Both the position numbers and the translations under genes were made by a program. DNA of 64,000 nucleotides from Tenacibaculum sp. MAR_2009_124 (lineage in GTDB: Bacteria; Bacteroidota; Bacteroidia; Flavobacteriales; Flavobacteriaceae): contig NZ_FNSF01000001.1 in the NCBI RefSeq assembly GCF_900105455.1, positions 377,001-441,000 on the forward strand. Direction: 5' to 3'. Positions 17,932 to 27,639 of the stretch are shown here, piece after piece (the first letter of the stretch is position 1; every line of letters begins with the position of its first letter). The notes beneath the pieces were generated by a model. That model searched no databases. It saw only the letters and a list, made by a program, of their open reading frames with translations, and was not told the origin of the DNA.

Positions 17932-18749
17932 TAATAGTTTAGGTTTGAATTTCGGAGTATTTCCGTAGTAACTTTCATTAACTCTTCTATTTTTTCATCA
18001 TTATAACTATCTGCATGGGCAGATCCGAAGGCTCCTTTGTCATTATCGAAATATTTTCCACTTATATTTTTGTAGGAATGAGATAGCGCTAGATCATATA
18101 AAATCTGAACCCCTTTATCGGCTGATGACCAAAATTGTCCATACGCTTCTTGTACCATTTTAGTATTCAATAATGATCCGGGATTAACAGCAATAGTATT
18201 GATAGAAGGATATATCTTTGCAAGATAGAACGACCACATAGTTATAGCTAGCTTACTTTGAGCATAGGCTTGTTGCATTCCTAAGGTTTCATTACCCTTT
18301 AAGGCTTCTAAAGATATTGTAGCTTGAGCAGCAGAACTTAAATTGATTATTTTTGAATTATGCCCTTTTTTTAATAGAGAAAGCAAGGTTGATGTAAGTA
18401 TTACCGGAGCGAAAAAGTTTACTGAGAAACGAACATCATAACCATCTTTAGTTTTTGGAGTAGATGTTGAAAATATTCCAGCATTATTAATAATAATATC
18501 AAGAGAATCATGTTTTTCGATAATATTCGAAGTGAATTTCTTTAAAGATGATAAGTCCGAGAAATCTGCAGTATAGCCAAATATACTCTGATTATTTGAT
18601 GCTGTTTTTATTTCTAATAGAGTGTTCTCGAGTTTTTCTGAGTTCCTACCATGTAAAATCACAACATGTCCGTCATTTGCTATTTTTAAGGCTGTTAATT
18701 TCCCTATTCCATCTGTACTTCCAGTTATTAGTATGGTTTTAGTCATCAC
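17931..18749 (-). CDS. SDR-family NAD(P)-dependent oxidoreductase
   Basis: This 272-residue short-chain dehydrogenase has the cofactor motif TGSTDGIG near the N-terminus, INNAGIF, the catalytic Ser in INLSSAAQA and the YAQSKLA pair (Tyr/Lys). The overall pattern resembles the retinol-dehydrogenase-like SDRs (NPGSLLNTKM after the catalytic region). Substrate unknown. It is the first gene of a two-gene operon with the LLM oxidoreductase, with a likely promoter at 18812-18842. Confidence 0.9.
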   Translation of the reverse strand: MMTKTILITGSTDGIGKLTALKIANDGHVVILHGRNSEKLENTLLEIKTASNNQSIFGYTADFSDLSSLKKFTSNIIEKHDSLDIIINNAGIFSTSTPKTKDGYDVRFSVNFFAPVILTSTLLSLLKKGHNSKIINLSSAAQATISLEALKGNETLGMQQAYAQSKLAITMWSFYLAKIYPSINTIAVNPGSLLNTKMVQEAYGQFWSSADKGVQILYDLALSHSYKNISGKYFDNDKGAFGSAHADSYNDEKIEELMKVTTEILRNSNLNY

Positions 18750-18811
18750 TTTTGAATTAATTTTATCAAAATAAATTTGATTTAGTTATTTAACTATAAA
18801 AAATATAGTAA

Positions 18812-18842
18812 CAAAAATAATTATAGTTTTTAGTTCCTACAA
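18812..18842 (-). promoter_or_regulatory. promoter of the SDR/LLM operon
   Basis: The minus strand has TTG (18842-18840), 20 bases, then TATTTTTG (18819-18812). This fits the Bacteroidota -33/-7 pattern and lies about 60 bases ahead of the SDR start. Confidence 0.5.
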
Positions 18843-18880
18843 TAACGGTCAAAAAGGATAGTCTGTTTGATATCAGTAAT

Positions 18881-19876
18881 CTAAAGGAGCTTAGCTGTAA
18901 TCTTCTGTAAACTTTTCATAGTTTGTTCTTCCTTTGCAGAGAGTTCTAAAAGAATGTTGCTCACTTCTTCTATATATATAATATTTTCGGTGTCACCAAT
19001 TAAATGGAGTAAATCGGAAACTCTTTTCCACATAGAAGCAATTTTCGAATAACTCTCGCTAGCTTCTAGTAGTTCCGAAGAATCCAATACATTAGCACTT
19101 TCTTTAAGAAAGTTTTTATACAAGTTTCTAAAGAGTGAACCACCAGTTCCTCCTCCTTCCATGAGAGAGGCGCATAGCTGAAAATCTTTTTTTATAGAAG
19201 TACTAGATTGAAACCATTTCTTTACTTCTAAGCTGGTCTTGGCGATTCCTTTATATCCGATATTTTTTATTGGAGGATTTAAAAAATCTGAGGCATTGTT
19301 ATGTATAGCTTTTGGTATTACTTTTTTTAGTGAAGCTATATCTACTGTCTTTGAAATGGTATAAGATAAGTTTTTAGAAGACATTGGTCCCTTTTCGTTT
19401 CTTGCCAATGCTAAACTTTTTAAAGAAGTAACAGCATTTCGACCTTGTTGATTGGTGTCATTGAGATAAGCATAGAGTTCATCATAACCGTAAATAGAAG
19501 CATAATGGCCAGCAAAATGAATTTTACTAGCAAAGTATTCCAAATGATAGCAATCTAGCTTTAAACCGACAGGTATTCCTTTATCAAGCGAATCTTTTAC
19601 AGTACTCCAAGCTTTTCTTGTAGATAAAGTCTCTTTTACTTCTAAAGTTAAATTTAAATTCTGGCAAATGTTTTGCGTTAGAAGATCTGGTTTAATTCTT
19701 CCTCCAATGAAAGGAAAGTCCATCATTTTCATATTCCAATAAATATATCCCAAACCCTGTCCGATGCCAAACAACATAGGTTCGGATAAATGTATCCCAA
19801 TATGCTTTAAAAGACTTCCAGTGGTTGTTGTTTCGCAGTGTTCACCAATAAATGGTTGAAAATCCTTAATAATCAT
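18881..19876 (-). CDS. BtrH N-terminal/DUF4872-type protein
   Basis: This 331-residue cytosolic protein resembles the butirosin-biosynthesis BtrH N-terminal domain (about 10-150: GEHCETTTTGSLLKHIG, PMLFGIGQGLGYIYW, GIPVGLKLDCYHLEYF, HFAGHYASIYGYD) joined to a helical DUF4872-like part (170-331). The first part has a peptidase-like Cys...His...Asp arrangement (C14, H136 region), as in the papain-like acyltransferase BtrH, which moves an acyl chain from a carrier protein. No carrier protein or synthetase lies nearby, so the role is unknown. It is monocistronic with a possible TAGATTTG element just upstream (19898-19891). Confidence 0.7.
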   Translation of the reverse strand: MIIKDFQPFIGEHCETTTTGSLLKHIGIHLSEPMLFGIGQGLGYIYWNMKMMDFPFIGGRIKPDLLTQNICQNLNLTLEVKETLSTRKAWSTVKDSLDKGIPVGLKLDCYHLEYFASKIHFAGHYASIYGYDELYAYLNDTNQQGRNAVTSLKSLALARNEKGPMSSKNLSYTISKTVDIASLKKVIPKAIHNNASDFLNPPIKNIGYKGIAKTSLEVKKWFQSSTSIKKDFQLCASLMEGGGTGGSLFRNLYKNFLKESANVLDSSELLEASESYSKIASMWKRVSDLLHLIGDTENIIYIEEVSNILLELSAKEEQTMKSLQKITAKLL

Positions 19877-19965
19877 TCGTGTATTTTTTACAAATCTACT
19901 ACAGTCCTAAGTCAACCTGTTGTCAGGGGTGAAAATTATAGAAGTATAAAATAGCAAAGGTGGAA

Positions 19966-22410
19966 TTAAAACTTCATGCCAAGTTTTACGTTTAAAACCC
20001 TTCCAGTCATAAAGTTCGGAATTCCATATTGTTGCTTGCTGTAGGCATCTCTAACCCAGGTGTTAGTAATTGAGTTTCTTACGTCAAAGATATTGAAAAG
20101 TTCAAGTCCAATAGTAAATTCCTTAAATTGACTTAAAAAACCGCTAGAAACAGGTTTATTTACATCGGTTAACACATAAGAAACGCCTAGATCGGCACGT
20201 TTATAATCGTTTAATCTATTTTGAAACTCATAAACATCAGAATAGGCAGGAGCTCCACCTGGAAGCCCTGTATTATAAACGATATTTAAATAGGCTTTTA
20301 AATCAGGAAGATTAGGTACGTAATCTTGAAATAAAACTCCAAATTTCACCCGCTGATCTGTTGGGCGAGCAATATAACCTTTATTGTCTATATTTTCTTC
20401 TGTTTTTAAATATCCGAAACTTATCCAACTATCACTACCAGGCACAAACTCACCGTTCAATCGAACATCAAGTCCATATGCATAAGCTTCCGTGACGTTA
20501 TCGGCTCTATAGCGTATTCTAACGTTATCAATTGAATATGAATTAACATCCGTAAGGTTTTTATAATAGACCTCTGTGGTTAATTTAAACGGTCGATTCC
20601 AAAGATTAAAACTATAATCATTTCCTGCAACAACATGGATTGATTGTTGAGCTTTCACTTCGGGGTGAATTTGCCCATTATAATCTCTAAGTTCTTTGTA
20701 AAATGGAGGCTGTGCATACCATCCACCAGATAACCTAAAAAGTACATCGCTATTCCAGTTAGGTTTTATTGCTATTTGTGCTCTTGGGCTAAATATAATA
20801 TGGCTTTGAGAGGCCTGTGAATTAGCGGTAACATTCCAGTAATGAGCACGAACTCCTAAATTTAGCCAAACTTGATGATCGTCAATGAAGGTCTTTCGGC
20901 TTACTTGCGTAAACCCCGAAACTCTTTGTATATCAATATTGTTTTGAGCTCTCACATTTTGATAGGGCTCTATAGGTCCATTAAATGGCTCATAGGGTTG
21001 TTCATTTATGGAATGATGAGGAGGGCGAACAGAAAAACCTAATGAATCAATAATTTCCCATTCATTAATTCGATCCTTTATGTTTTCAGTTTGATATTTA
21101 ATTCCTGCTCTCCATTCATTTTTACCTTGCTTTAAAGTTGCTCTGATTTGAACGGCATTAATCAAAGCATCTAAATCGTTTCTAGCATGATTTATTTGGG
21201 AGCCTATGCCTTGAGAGAATTCAACTTCTCCAAAGTTTTCTGAACCTGCATTGGTGTCAACTTCACCTAAGTTGTACGAAGCAGCAATATCAAAATACTC
21301 TTCCTCTTGGGTGTTAAAAGAAGAAATTGTACCTGTCAGTTTTAAATTTTCATTTACATTGTAATCAGCAGAAAAAGCGCCAAATAAAGTTTTGAATTGA
21401 TCTTGTTCTTGCCCTTGATAAAAAACGATTAATTCAAGTGGGTTGGCAAGGGTTCCAAATCGAGTTCTTCTAGTTAAAGGTTGATAATTATAATCATTCA
21501 GAGAAAAATTACTCAAAAAATTGAGTTTTAGTTTATCGGATAACTCATAAGAAAGGTATGTTTGAATATCAGTAAACTGCGGTCTAAAATTAACTTCAGT
21601 TTGCTTGCTATTCACAAATAAACTGTTGTCACGATACCTCACTCCTAGAATGGCTCCTAATTTATTATTTAAGAAAGAATCTTCTATCGTTAAGCTTCCT
21701 CCTAATAAACTCATTTCAATTTGAGCTCCGAACTCTTGAGGCTTTCGGTAGGTAATGTCTAATACTGAAGAAAGTCTATCGCCATACTTTGCCTGAAATC
21801 CTCCAGCAGAAAAATTAATATTCTGAATCATATGTGGATTGATAAAACTAAGACCTTCTTGCTGACCAGAACGAATTAAAAAAGGACGGTATATTTCAAT
21901 ACCATTTACATACACCAAATTTTCATCAAAATTTCCTCCTCTAACATTATATTGCGTGCTAAGTTCATTATTATTACTTACTCCCGGCATTGTCATCAAC
22001 ACATTTTCAACTCCAGCGTTGGCTCCAATAAGGTTCTTAACTTTTTTAACGTCAATTTTAGTGATTCCTTGGGCTTCCTTTTTTCTATTCTTAACAATAA
22101 CCTCTTTCAGGTTTTCATCTAAAGCTTTTAATTTTGGAGAAAAGTTAAATGTTTTATTTCCTCGGGCCGTAAACTTTTTGGTGATTGCTTTGAATGAAAC
22201 ATGACTAAACGTTACTGTTACCGTTTTTCGTATAGGAATAGAAAACTCGTAAACTCCGTTTTTATCTGAGGTAGTTCCTTTATTTAAATACGTGATTGCA
22301 ACGTTTTCAATAGGTGAATTATTTCGGTCGGTTATTTTTCCCTTAACCGTGGCTGTTTTTTGAGCAAAGATTAAAGTAGGGAAAAAAAGTATAAAAATAA
22401 GTTGTTTCAA
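19966..22410 (-). CDS. TonB-dependent receptor with carboxypeptidase-like N-terminal domain
   Basis: This 814-residue outer-membrane protein has a signal peptide (MKQLIFILFFPTLIFAQ), a CarboxypepD_reg-like beta domain (about 20-105), a plug (MTMPGVSNNNELSTQYNVRG and GGNFDENLVYVNGIE) and a 22-strand-type barrel ending in an aromatic residue (VLNVKLGMKF). No SusD partner is adjacent, so it is not a typical polysaccharide-utilisation pair. The substrate could be a siderophore, vitamin or peptide. It begins 12 bases after the M23 peptidase gene, so the two are probably one operon. Confidence 0.92.
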   Translation of the reverse strand: MKQLIFILFFPTLIFAQKTATVKGKITDRNNSPIENVAITYLNKGTTSDKNGVYEFSIPIRKTVTVTFSHVSFKAITKKFTARGNKTFNFSPKLKALDENLKEVIVKNRKKEAQGITKIDVKKVKNLIGANAGVENVLMTMPGVSNNNELSTQYNVRGGNFDENLVYVNGIEIYRPFLIRSGQQEGLSFINPHMIQNINFSAGGFQAKYGDRLSSVLDITYRKPQEFGAQIEMSLLGGSLTIEDSFLNNKLGAILGVRYRDNSLFVNSKQTEVNFRPQFTDIQTYLSYELSDKLKLNFLSNFSLNDYNYQPLTRRTRFGTLANPLELIVFYQGQEQDQFKTLFGAFSADYNVNENLKLTGTISSFNTQEEEYFDIAASYNLGEVDTNAGSENFGEVEFSQGIGSQINHARNDLDALINAVQIRATLKQGKNEWRAGIKYQTENIKDRINEWEIIDSLGFSVRPPHHSINEQPYEPFNGPIEPYQNVRAQNNIDIQRVSGFTQVSRKTFIDDHQVWLNLGVRAHYWNVTANSQASQSHIIFSPRAQIAIKPNWNSDVLFRLSGGWYAQPPFYKELRDYNGQIHPEVKAQQSIHVVAGNDYSFNLWNRPFKLTTEVYYKNLTDVNSYSIDNVRIRYRADNVTEAYAYGLDVRLNGEFVPGSDSWISFGYLKTEENIDNKGYIARPTDQRVKFGVLFQDYVPNLPDLKAYLNIVYNTGLPGGAPAYSDVYEFQNRLNDYKRADLGVSYVLTDVNKPVSSGFLSQFKEFTIGLELFNIFDVRNSITNTWVRDAYSKQQYGIPNFMTGRVLNVKLGMKF

Positions 22411-22422
22411 AGTGTACGGTGT

Positions 22423-24114
22423 TTACTTTTTAAAAAACGCTGTTTTTAACGTTTTGGTATTTCCAACGTTATCAGACACTACAATTTTAAAAATATGTTT
22501 ACTACCCACCAACTTTTTATCACTAAAATTGTAAGTTAATATCCCTTTTTTGTGATTGTATTCCATTAAAATCCACTCATTATCAATAGTGGCTCTATAA
22601 TTTCTGATACCTGTTTCCTTGTCTTTTATTTTTACTTTTAGTGTTTTGTTTTTAGATATCCATTTTCCTTTTTGAAAGTTAACAGGTGTAATCGAAGGTT
22701 TTTTGGTGTCGTAATTTAAAGTGTACTTACCTAATGATTTTGTTGAGGTATATACTTTGTCAGTTTTCTTTTTTGTAGAAACATATCTCGGGTATTTGGG
22801 ATTATCTACATTAGCGATATAAACCTGTTCTCTTTGAGCATCGGAAAGATGCGATATACCAAAGGTTAGCGTATATCTTTTATCTAAAGGAACAGTACGT
22901 TCATGAATTGAAGCGACTCCGTTATTTAATTCGAAATCTATAAAACAATCTTCATAAAACGTGTTTTTTGGAAAAGCCACAGTAACATTTTGTAGCTTGA
23001 ATTTATTGAAATCTCCAGTTTTTATTTTGTGTTTGGTTGTGTCTAATTTTTTGAAAATTAAATTACTTTTCACACCCTTGATAGGTATTTTTATTCGTGT
23101 TTTATTTTTTTTGAAATCACTACTAATAATTTCGACGGTATAGTTTGAGTTTTCTTCAACAGTAATTTTACCGTTATTAACTAAATCTTCATAAAGACTA
23201 AGTTTATTGGCAGGAACCTTATGTGTTTTTTGAAATTTCTTTCTGTATTTTTTATAGTGGGCATAATCAATATGAAGATTAATGAATTTACTTTCAGAAA
23301 ATGAAAACGTTTCCAGATCATGATAATAAACTCTGTTTCCATTTACTTTCATTTCTAAACTGAAAATTCCATTTTTATTGGAAGCACCATCTAATCGATC
23401 AAATACATTAATTCCAAAACCGATGGATCCAGAAGCATAAATCCTATCCGTTACAAATTCACCCTCTTTAATGTTTTTTAGTTCAAGAGCAGTGTTTTTA
23501 GCGAAGTTATTTATGCGTGCGTCATTACTTAAAGGGTATACCATTAATTGATTGACTGTTGGTTTTATATTGTCGTTAACATTAAAACTAAAAAATAAAG
23601 GATTTATAATGTTCTCTGTTTTGGTGTTTCTTATTTCGTAATGTAAGTGTGGCCCACCTGAACTACCTGTGTCACCAGTATAACCAATAATATCTCCTTT
23701 TTTTATAATAAACCTATCTTGTTTGGGAAAAAGGTTCCCAATAGCGTACTTCTCCTTTTTATATTGGGTTTCTTTTACGAAACTCTGAATATTTTTTGCA
23801 AATTTTCTTAAATGAGCATATACCGTTGTATATCCGTTCGGATGGTTCATATATAAAGCTTTTCCAAAACCATATTGACCGACTTTTATTCTGGAAATAT
23901 ATCCATCAGCTGGAGCATATATAGGCAAGCCTTCTTTACCTTGAGTTTTTATATCTATTCCTGAATGGAAATGATTACTTCGCAATTCTCCGAAAGTTCC
24001 TGAAAGTATAATTGGAATTTTTAGCGGAGAATCAAAGTAATTTTTTGGATATTGGTTTTGAGCAAGAGTAGTTCCAAATGCTAAAGAAAAAAAAAATATA
24101 AGGTAAAGTTTCAA
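22423..24114 (-). CDS. M23 (LytM-type) metallopeptidase, secreted
   Basis: This 563-residue protein has a signal peptide (to AQ20). The peptidase domain is near the N-terminus (about 35-165) with all zinc ligands: His50 and Asp54 in HFHSGIDI, His101 in YAHL and HLH at 156-158. The remaining 400 residues are beta-rich with no family I can name. It should cut peptidoglycan cross-links in the periplasm, or be a LytM regulator. It lies directly upstream of the TonB receptor gene in an operon. A TAATTTTG element sits at 24141-24134 on the minus strand. Confidence 0.9.
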   Translation of the reverse strand: MKLYLIFFFSLAFGTTLAQNQYPKNYFDSPLKIPIILSGTFGELRSNHFHSGIDIKTQGKEGLPIYAPADGYISRIKVGQYGFGKALYMNHPNGYTTVYAHLRKFAKNIQSFVKETQYKKEKYAIGNLFPKQDRFIIKKGDIIGYTGDTGSSGGPHLHYEIRNTKTENIINPLFFSFNVNDNIKPTVNQLMVYPLSNDARINNFAKNTALELKNIKEGEFVTDRIYASGSIGFGINVFDRLDGASNKNGIFSLEMKVNGNRVYYHDLETFSFSESKFINLHIDYAHYKKYRKKFQKTHKVPANKLSLYEDLVNNGKITVEENSNYTVEIISSDFKKNKTRIKIPIKGVKSNLIFKKLDTTKHKIKTGDFNKFKLQNVTVAFPKNTFYEDCFIDFELNNGVASIHERTVPLDKRYTLTFGISHLSDAQREQVYIANVDNPKYPRYVSTKKKTDKVYTSTKSLGKYTLNYDTKKPSITPVNFQKGKWISKNKTLKVKIKDKETGIRNYRATIDNEWILMEYNHKKGILTYNFSDKKLVGSKHIFKIVVSDNVGNTKTLKTAFFKK

Positions 24115-24205
24115 AATTGCAATAGTTTTAAAACAAAATTAGTAAAATAAATATTAAAATGATAGTATCTTTGTTATCAATAACTTATTAAAAAGGTGCA
24201 AAAAA

Positions 24206-24236
24206 TTTGTTAAATTAATCTATATTAATAACTTTG
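24206..24236 (+). promoter_or_regulatory. promoter of the coiled-coil/zapA genes
   Basis: TTTG (24206-24209), 19 bases, TAACTTTG (24229-24236) is a textbook Bacteroidota -33/-7 promoter, ending 28 bases before the start codon at 24265. Confidence 0.7.
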
Positions 24237-24264
24237 TAAAAATAGTTTTATTCTCACTAAATTA

Positions 24265-24555
24265 ATGAGTAACACTCAAGAAGCGATTCATTTACTGGAA
24301 GTTAAGTTGAAAACATTGCTTTCGAAGTATGAGTTTTTAAAGGAAGAAAATAATATTTTATTCCAAAATAACGCGAAATTACAACGTTTGTTACAAGAGA
24401 AAGAGCAACAATTAATAGAAAAACAAGAAGAATATGACTTGTTAAAGGTTGCAAAAACTATCGAGGGCGGTAATAATAACACGAGAGAAACAAAACTCAA
24501 AATAAATACATTAGTAAGAGAAATTGATAAATGTATCAAACTCTTAAGTACCTAA
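24265..24555 (+). CDS. small coiled-coil protein upstream of zapA
   Basis: This 96-residue, highly charged protein is predicted to be coiled coil over about residues 5-65 (leucine/isoleucine at heptad spacing, QEKEQQLIEKQEEYD). The C-terminus TKLKINTLVREIDKCIKLLS forms another helix. It has no signal peptide. Its place directly before zapA, with 11 bases between stop and start, is consistent with a cell-division accessory role similar to ZapB-like coiled coils. That is inferred from context; no functional motif is present. Confidence 0.75.
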   Translation: MSNTQEAIHLLEVKLKTLLSKYEFLKEENNILFQNNAKLQRLLQEKEQQLIEKQEEYDLLKVAKTIEGGNNNTRETKLKINTLVREIDKCIKLLST

Positions 24556-24566
24556 AAGTTCTTTAC

Positions 24567-24854
24567 ATGACGAAACTAAAAGTTAATGTTGTAATAGCAG
24601 GTAGAACATATCCATTAAGCGTTGGTTCTATAGATGAAGAGGAAGGGATGAGGAAAGCTGCTAGGAATATTAATGAATTAATTGCTAAATTTGAACAAAA
24701 TTATGCTGTTGCTGATAAACAAGATGTTTTAGCGATGTGTGCGTTACAGTTTGCGTCGAAATTAGAAATAGAATCGATAAGTAAAGAAAAGAAAGATAAA
24801 GAAGCGTTACAAAAAATAAAGGGGTTAATTAAATTAATTGATGCCGAAATATAA
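24567..24854 (+). CDS. zapA: cell division protein ZapA
   Basis: The protein has 95 residues from the ATG at 24567; an upstream ATG at 24531 would overlap the previous gene. It starts MTKLKVNVVIAGRTYPL and then has EEEGMRKAARNINELIAKFE, the ZapA N-terminal globular head, followed by a long coiled-coil helix. ZapA binds and bundles FtsZ filaments. It sits in the same transcript as the small coiled-coil gene, and a 6S-like RNA follows, the same neighbour arrangement as zapA-ssrS in gammaproteobacteria. Confidence 0.9.
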   Translation: MTKLKVNVVIAGRTYPLSVGSIDEEEGMRKAARNINELIAKFEQNYAVADKQDVLAMCALQFASKLEIESISKEKKDKEALQKIKGLIKLIDAEI

Positions 24855-24890
24855 ATAAAAGTTCTTTTAAATATATAATATTAATATACT

Positions 24891-25055
24891 GCCTGCATTA
24901 GTACTATAGTTTAATAAACTCAACACTATTCAATTAGAAAGGATGAGTCTTGATTAGTAAAGTATGCCAACTTTGTTTTGGATTCTTGATCAATCAGTTA
25001 GTCCTAAACCTGTCTATATGGAGTTTATAAAACCCTATTAATGTGGGCTTTTTTT
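24891..25055 (+). ncRNA. ssrS: 6S-like RNA (6S-Flavo type) with terminator
   Basis: The interval between zapA and rny has no ORF but a strong closing stem: GCCTGCATTAGTA (24891-24903) pairs with TATTAATGTGGGC (25036-25048) over 13 pairs with only wobbles, directly followed by a T-run (25049-25055). An RNA of about 160 nt folded as one long rod is what 6S RNAs look like; they bind RNA polymerase holoenzyme and inhibit transcription. Location next to zapA matches the known synteny of ssrS, and a flavobacterial 6S family (6S-Flavo) has been described. I identify it from closing stem, size and position, not from a covariance search. Confidence 0.78.
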
Positions 25056-25074
25056 ATACAATCAATTTTAAATT

Positions 25075-26640
25075 ATGGAAGGAGTATTATTTCCTGCTTT
25101 GGCGGGAATTATAGGTTTAGTAATAGGTTTTATTATTGCTAAAATGTTAGAGAAGACTAAAGCGAATAAGTTAATAGTTGATACTAAGGATAAAGCTAGG
25201 AATATAATAAAAGAGGCAAGAGTTGAGGCTGAAGCAATAAAAAAGGATAAAATCTTACAGGCTAAGGAAAAATTTATTGAATTAAAATCTGAACATGAAA
25301 AGGTTATTTTATCCAGAGAAAAGAAAGTTTCTGATGTAGAGAAAAGGGTAAGAGACAAAGAAAGTCAGGTTTCGAATGAATTAGATAAGTCGAAAAAGAA
25401 TAATAAGTCATTGCAGAAAAAAGAGGCTGACTACGATTATAAAATAGAATTTCTAGAGAAAAGAGAAAGTGAAATAGAAAAAATTCATAAGCGTCATGTT
25501 GATATGCTTGAGCAGATATCTGGATTGTCTGCTGATGAAGCAAAAACAGAATTGGTAGCTTCTTTAAAAGAAGAGGCAAAATCTGATGCTATGGCTTTTA
25601 TTCAGGATACTGTTGAAGAAGCTAAAATGACTGCGCAGCAGGAAGCTAGAAAAGTAGTTTTGAATACAATTCAGAGAGTAGGAGTAGAGCAGGCTGTTGA
25701 AAATTGTGTTTCAGTTTTTAATTTAGAATCTGATGATGTAAAAGGGCGAATTATTGGTAGAGAAGGACGTAATATTAGAGCCTTAGAATCGGCCACGGGA
25801 GTTGAAATTATTGTTGATGATACGCCTGAAGCAATTATTTTATCTTGTTTTGATCCTGTTAGGAGAGAGATCGCTAGATTATCAATGCATAAATTGGTAA
25901 CAGATGGAAGAATTCACCCAGCAAGAATTGAAGAAATAGTTCGTAAAACGGAAAAACAAATTAATCAGGAAATTATCGAAGTAGGTAAGAGAACTGTCAT
26001 TGATTTGGGAATTCACGGCTTGCACCCAGAACTAATAAAGACGGTTGGAAGAATGAAATACAGATCTTCTTATGGTCAGAATTTATTGCAGCACTCTAGA
26101 GAGGTAGCAAATCTTTGTGGAATTATGGCTGCTGAAATGGGGCTTAATGCAAAAGCGGCTAAAAGAGCTGGGTTGTTACATGATATTGGAAAAGTGCCAG
26201 AAACAGAAAGTGAATTACCACATGCCATATTGGGAATGCAATGGGCAGAAAAGTATGGTGAAAAACCGGATGTATGTAATGCCATTGGAGCTCACCACGA
26301 TGAAATAGAAATGAAGAGTATGCTTTCTCCAATTGTTCAAGTTTGTGATGCTATTTCAGGAGCGAGACCAGGAGCGAGACGTCAGGTTTTAGATAGTTAT
26401 ATTCAACGTTTAAAGGATTTAGAAGATATTGCTTTTGGATTCACAGGTGTACAAAAAGCATACGCTATTCAAGCTGGTAGAGAGTTGAGAGTTATGGTTG
26501 AAAGTACTAAGGTTAGCGATACGAAAGCAGCTGAGTTATCGTTCAATATATCTCAGAAAATCCAAAATGATATGACCTATCCAGGTCAGGTGAAAGTTAC
26601 GGTTATTAGAGAAACCAGAGCTGTTAATGTAGCGAAATAA
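25075..26640 (+). CDS. rny: ribonuclease Y
   Basis: This 521-residue membrane-anchored endoribonuclease starts mRNA decay. An N-terminal membrane helix (about 4-26, [20 protein letters not shown]) is followed by a long coiled coil (30-200), a KH domain (about 210-270, [20 protein letters not shown]) and an HD domain whose HD pair lies in [12 protein letters not shown] (about 365-376). Length and domain order match RNase Y exactly. A strong terminator at 26660-26691 lies behind it. Confidence 0.97.
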   Translation: MEGVLFPALAGIIGLVIGFIIAKMLEKTKANKLIVDTKDKARNIIKEARVEAEAIKKDKILQAKEKFIELKSEHEKVILSREKKVSDVEKRVRDKESQVSNELDKSKKNNKSLQKKEADYDYKIEFLEKRESEIEKIHKRHVDMLEQISGLSADEAKTELVASLKEEAKSDAMAFIQDTVEEAKMTAQQEARKVVLNTIQRVGVEQAVENCVSVFNLESDDVKGRIIGREGRNIRALESATGVEIIVDDTPEAIILSCFDPVRREIARLSMHKLVTDGRIHPARIEEIVRKTEKQINQEIIEVGKRTVIDLGIHGLHPELIKTVGRMKYRSSYGQNLLQHSREVANLCGIMAAEMGLNAKAAKRAGLLHDIGKVPETESELPHAILGMQWAEKYGEKPDVCNAIGAHHDEIEMKSMLSPIVQVCDAISGARPGARRQVLDSYIQRLKDLEDIAFGFTGVQKAYAIQAGRELRVMVESTKVSDTKAAELSFNISQKIQNDMTYPGQVKVTVIRETRAVNVAK

Positions 26641-26659
26641 ATTAAAGTTCATATATATT

Positions 26660-26691
26660 AAAATCCCGAGTCATTTTTGACTCGGGATTTT
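26660..26691. terminator. bidirectional terminator between rny and the convergent gene
   Basis: A perfect 14-bp stem (AAAATCCCGAGTCA at 26660-26673, TGACTCGGGATTTT at 26678-26691) with a TTTT loop. It serves rny on the plus strand and the gene ending at 26695 on the minus strand. Confidence 0.92.
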
Positions 26692-26694
26692 CTT

Positions 26695-27423
26695 TTATCT
26701 ATTCCTTCTAGACCTCCCTTGTTGTTCAGGAGTTGTGTTTTTAAAATGACGGCTCTTGCTCTTTTGCTTTTTTCTTCTCAGAACTTTACTTCTCTTACCT
26801 ATATCCGCGTTAGGAGTGGCTCTATAATAAAAATAATTATCGTCTTCTCTAAATTGTCTGTAGTTATTTCTGAAATTTCTTCGATTAAAATACACATCAT
26901 TATAGTCATAAATGTCTCCAATATTAATATCGATACCTATGGAGTCGTCACAACCTATTCCATCTTCAAAATAAACTCCATTTTTCACACTTCCTTCGTA
27001 ATAAGGATTTCCCCATCGATCGTAACGAATGCTCAAATCTCCAACTCTTATCAAATGTCCTCTTCTATATCTCATAAAAACATTTCCAATTCTTGTTACG
27101 TTTCCTCTGTTGTCATAATTCACAAAAACGTTTCCAACTCTGCGTATTTTTCCTCTATAATCTCTTTCAATTCTTACACCTCTATCAACTCTAGATCTTC
27201 TACCACGATAATCAACATATCTGTTGTTTCTAAAATGGGTATTAAAATCAAAATTACCGTTAAGGAAAACATGAAATTCTACACCTCGCTCAACGAAGGA
27301 AATAGAACTATTATACGTTCGTTTGATATTAACCCCAAGCTCGCTAGTTGATATCTCATTAGTACTTGCTTTTACTGGTGTTAATAGTATTAATGTTAAT
27401 AAAAAAAGTATCCCTGTTCTCAT
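26695..27423 (-). CDS. secreted Arg/Tyr-rich repeat-like protein, function unknown
   Basis: This 242-residue protein has a signal peptide (MRTGILFLLTLILLTPVKA). The middle part (about 70-150) has short repeats of the form RxGxVxxxYDxRGxxxRIG (YRGKIRRVGNVFVNYDNRG, NVTRIGNVFMRYRRG), similar in style to YD/RHS-type short repeats but not RHS. The C-terminus is very basic (KVLRRKKQKSKSRH). It is probably exported to the envelope, perhaps binding the cell surface or nucleic acid. Convergent to rny. I do not know a function for this family. Confidence 0.75.
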   Translation of the reverse strand: MRTGILFLLTLILLTPVKASTNEISTSELGVNIKRTYNSSISFVERGVEFHVFLNGNFDFNTHFRNNRYVDYRGRRSRVDRGVRIERDYRGKIRRVGNVFVNYDNRGNVTRIGNVFMRYRRGHLIRVGDLSIRYDRWGNPYYEGSVKNGVYFEDGIGCDDSIGIDINIGDIYDYNDVYFNRRNFRNNYRQFREDDNYFYYRATPNADIGKRSKVLRRKKQKSKSRHFKNTTPEQQGRSRRNR

Positions 27424-27639
27424 AATTGCTAAATTTAGGGTTATGCTTACTCTATATGCTTTTCGGCTTCCGCAGTTATTAATGAATATTCAAAACGTGT
27501 GCCAAAAATTTTTCGCAACTTTATAAATCGACCAGAAATAAGATTATGTGCTTGTATATAAGTTGGTTGTAAAAGAGCAATAAAATATTATTGATTACTC
27601 GTAAAATAACCTATATTTATGCGACTTAGTTATTAAATA

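Noticed and set aside
26677..27351. 224-codon plus-strand ORF
   Set aside because: It lies antisense to the secreted protein at 26695-27423, which has a good signal peptide and natural composition; the plus frame is rich in Ile/Ser/Asn without any domain.
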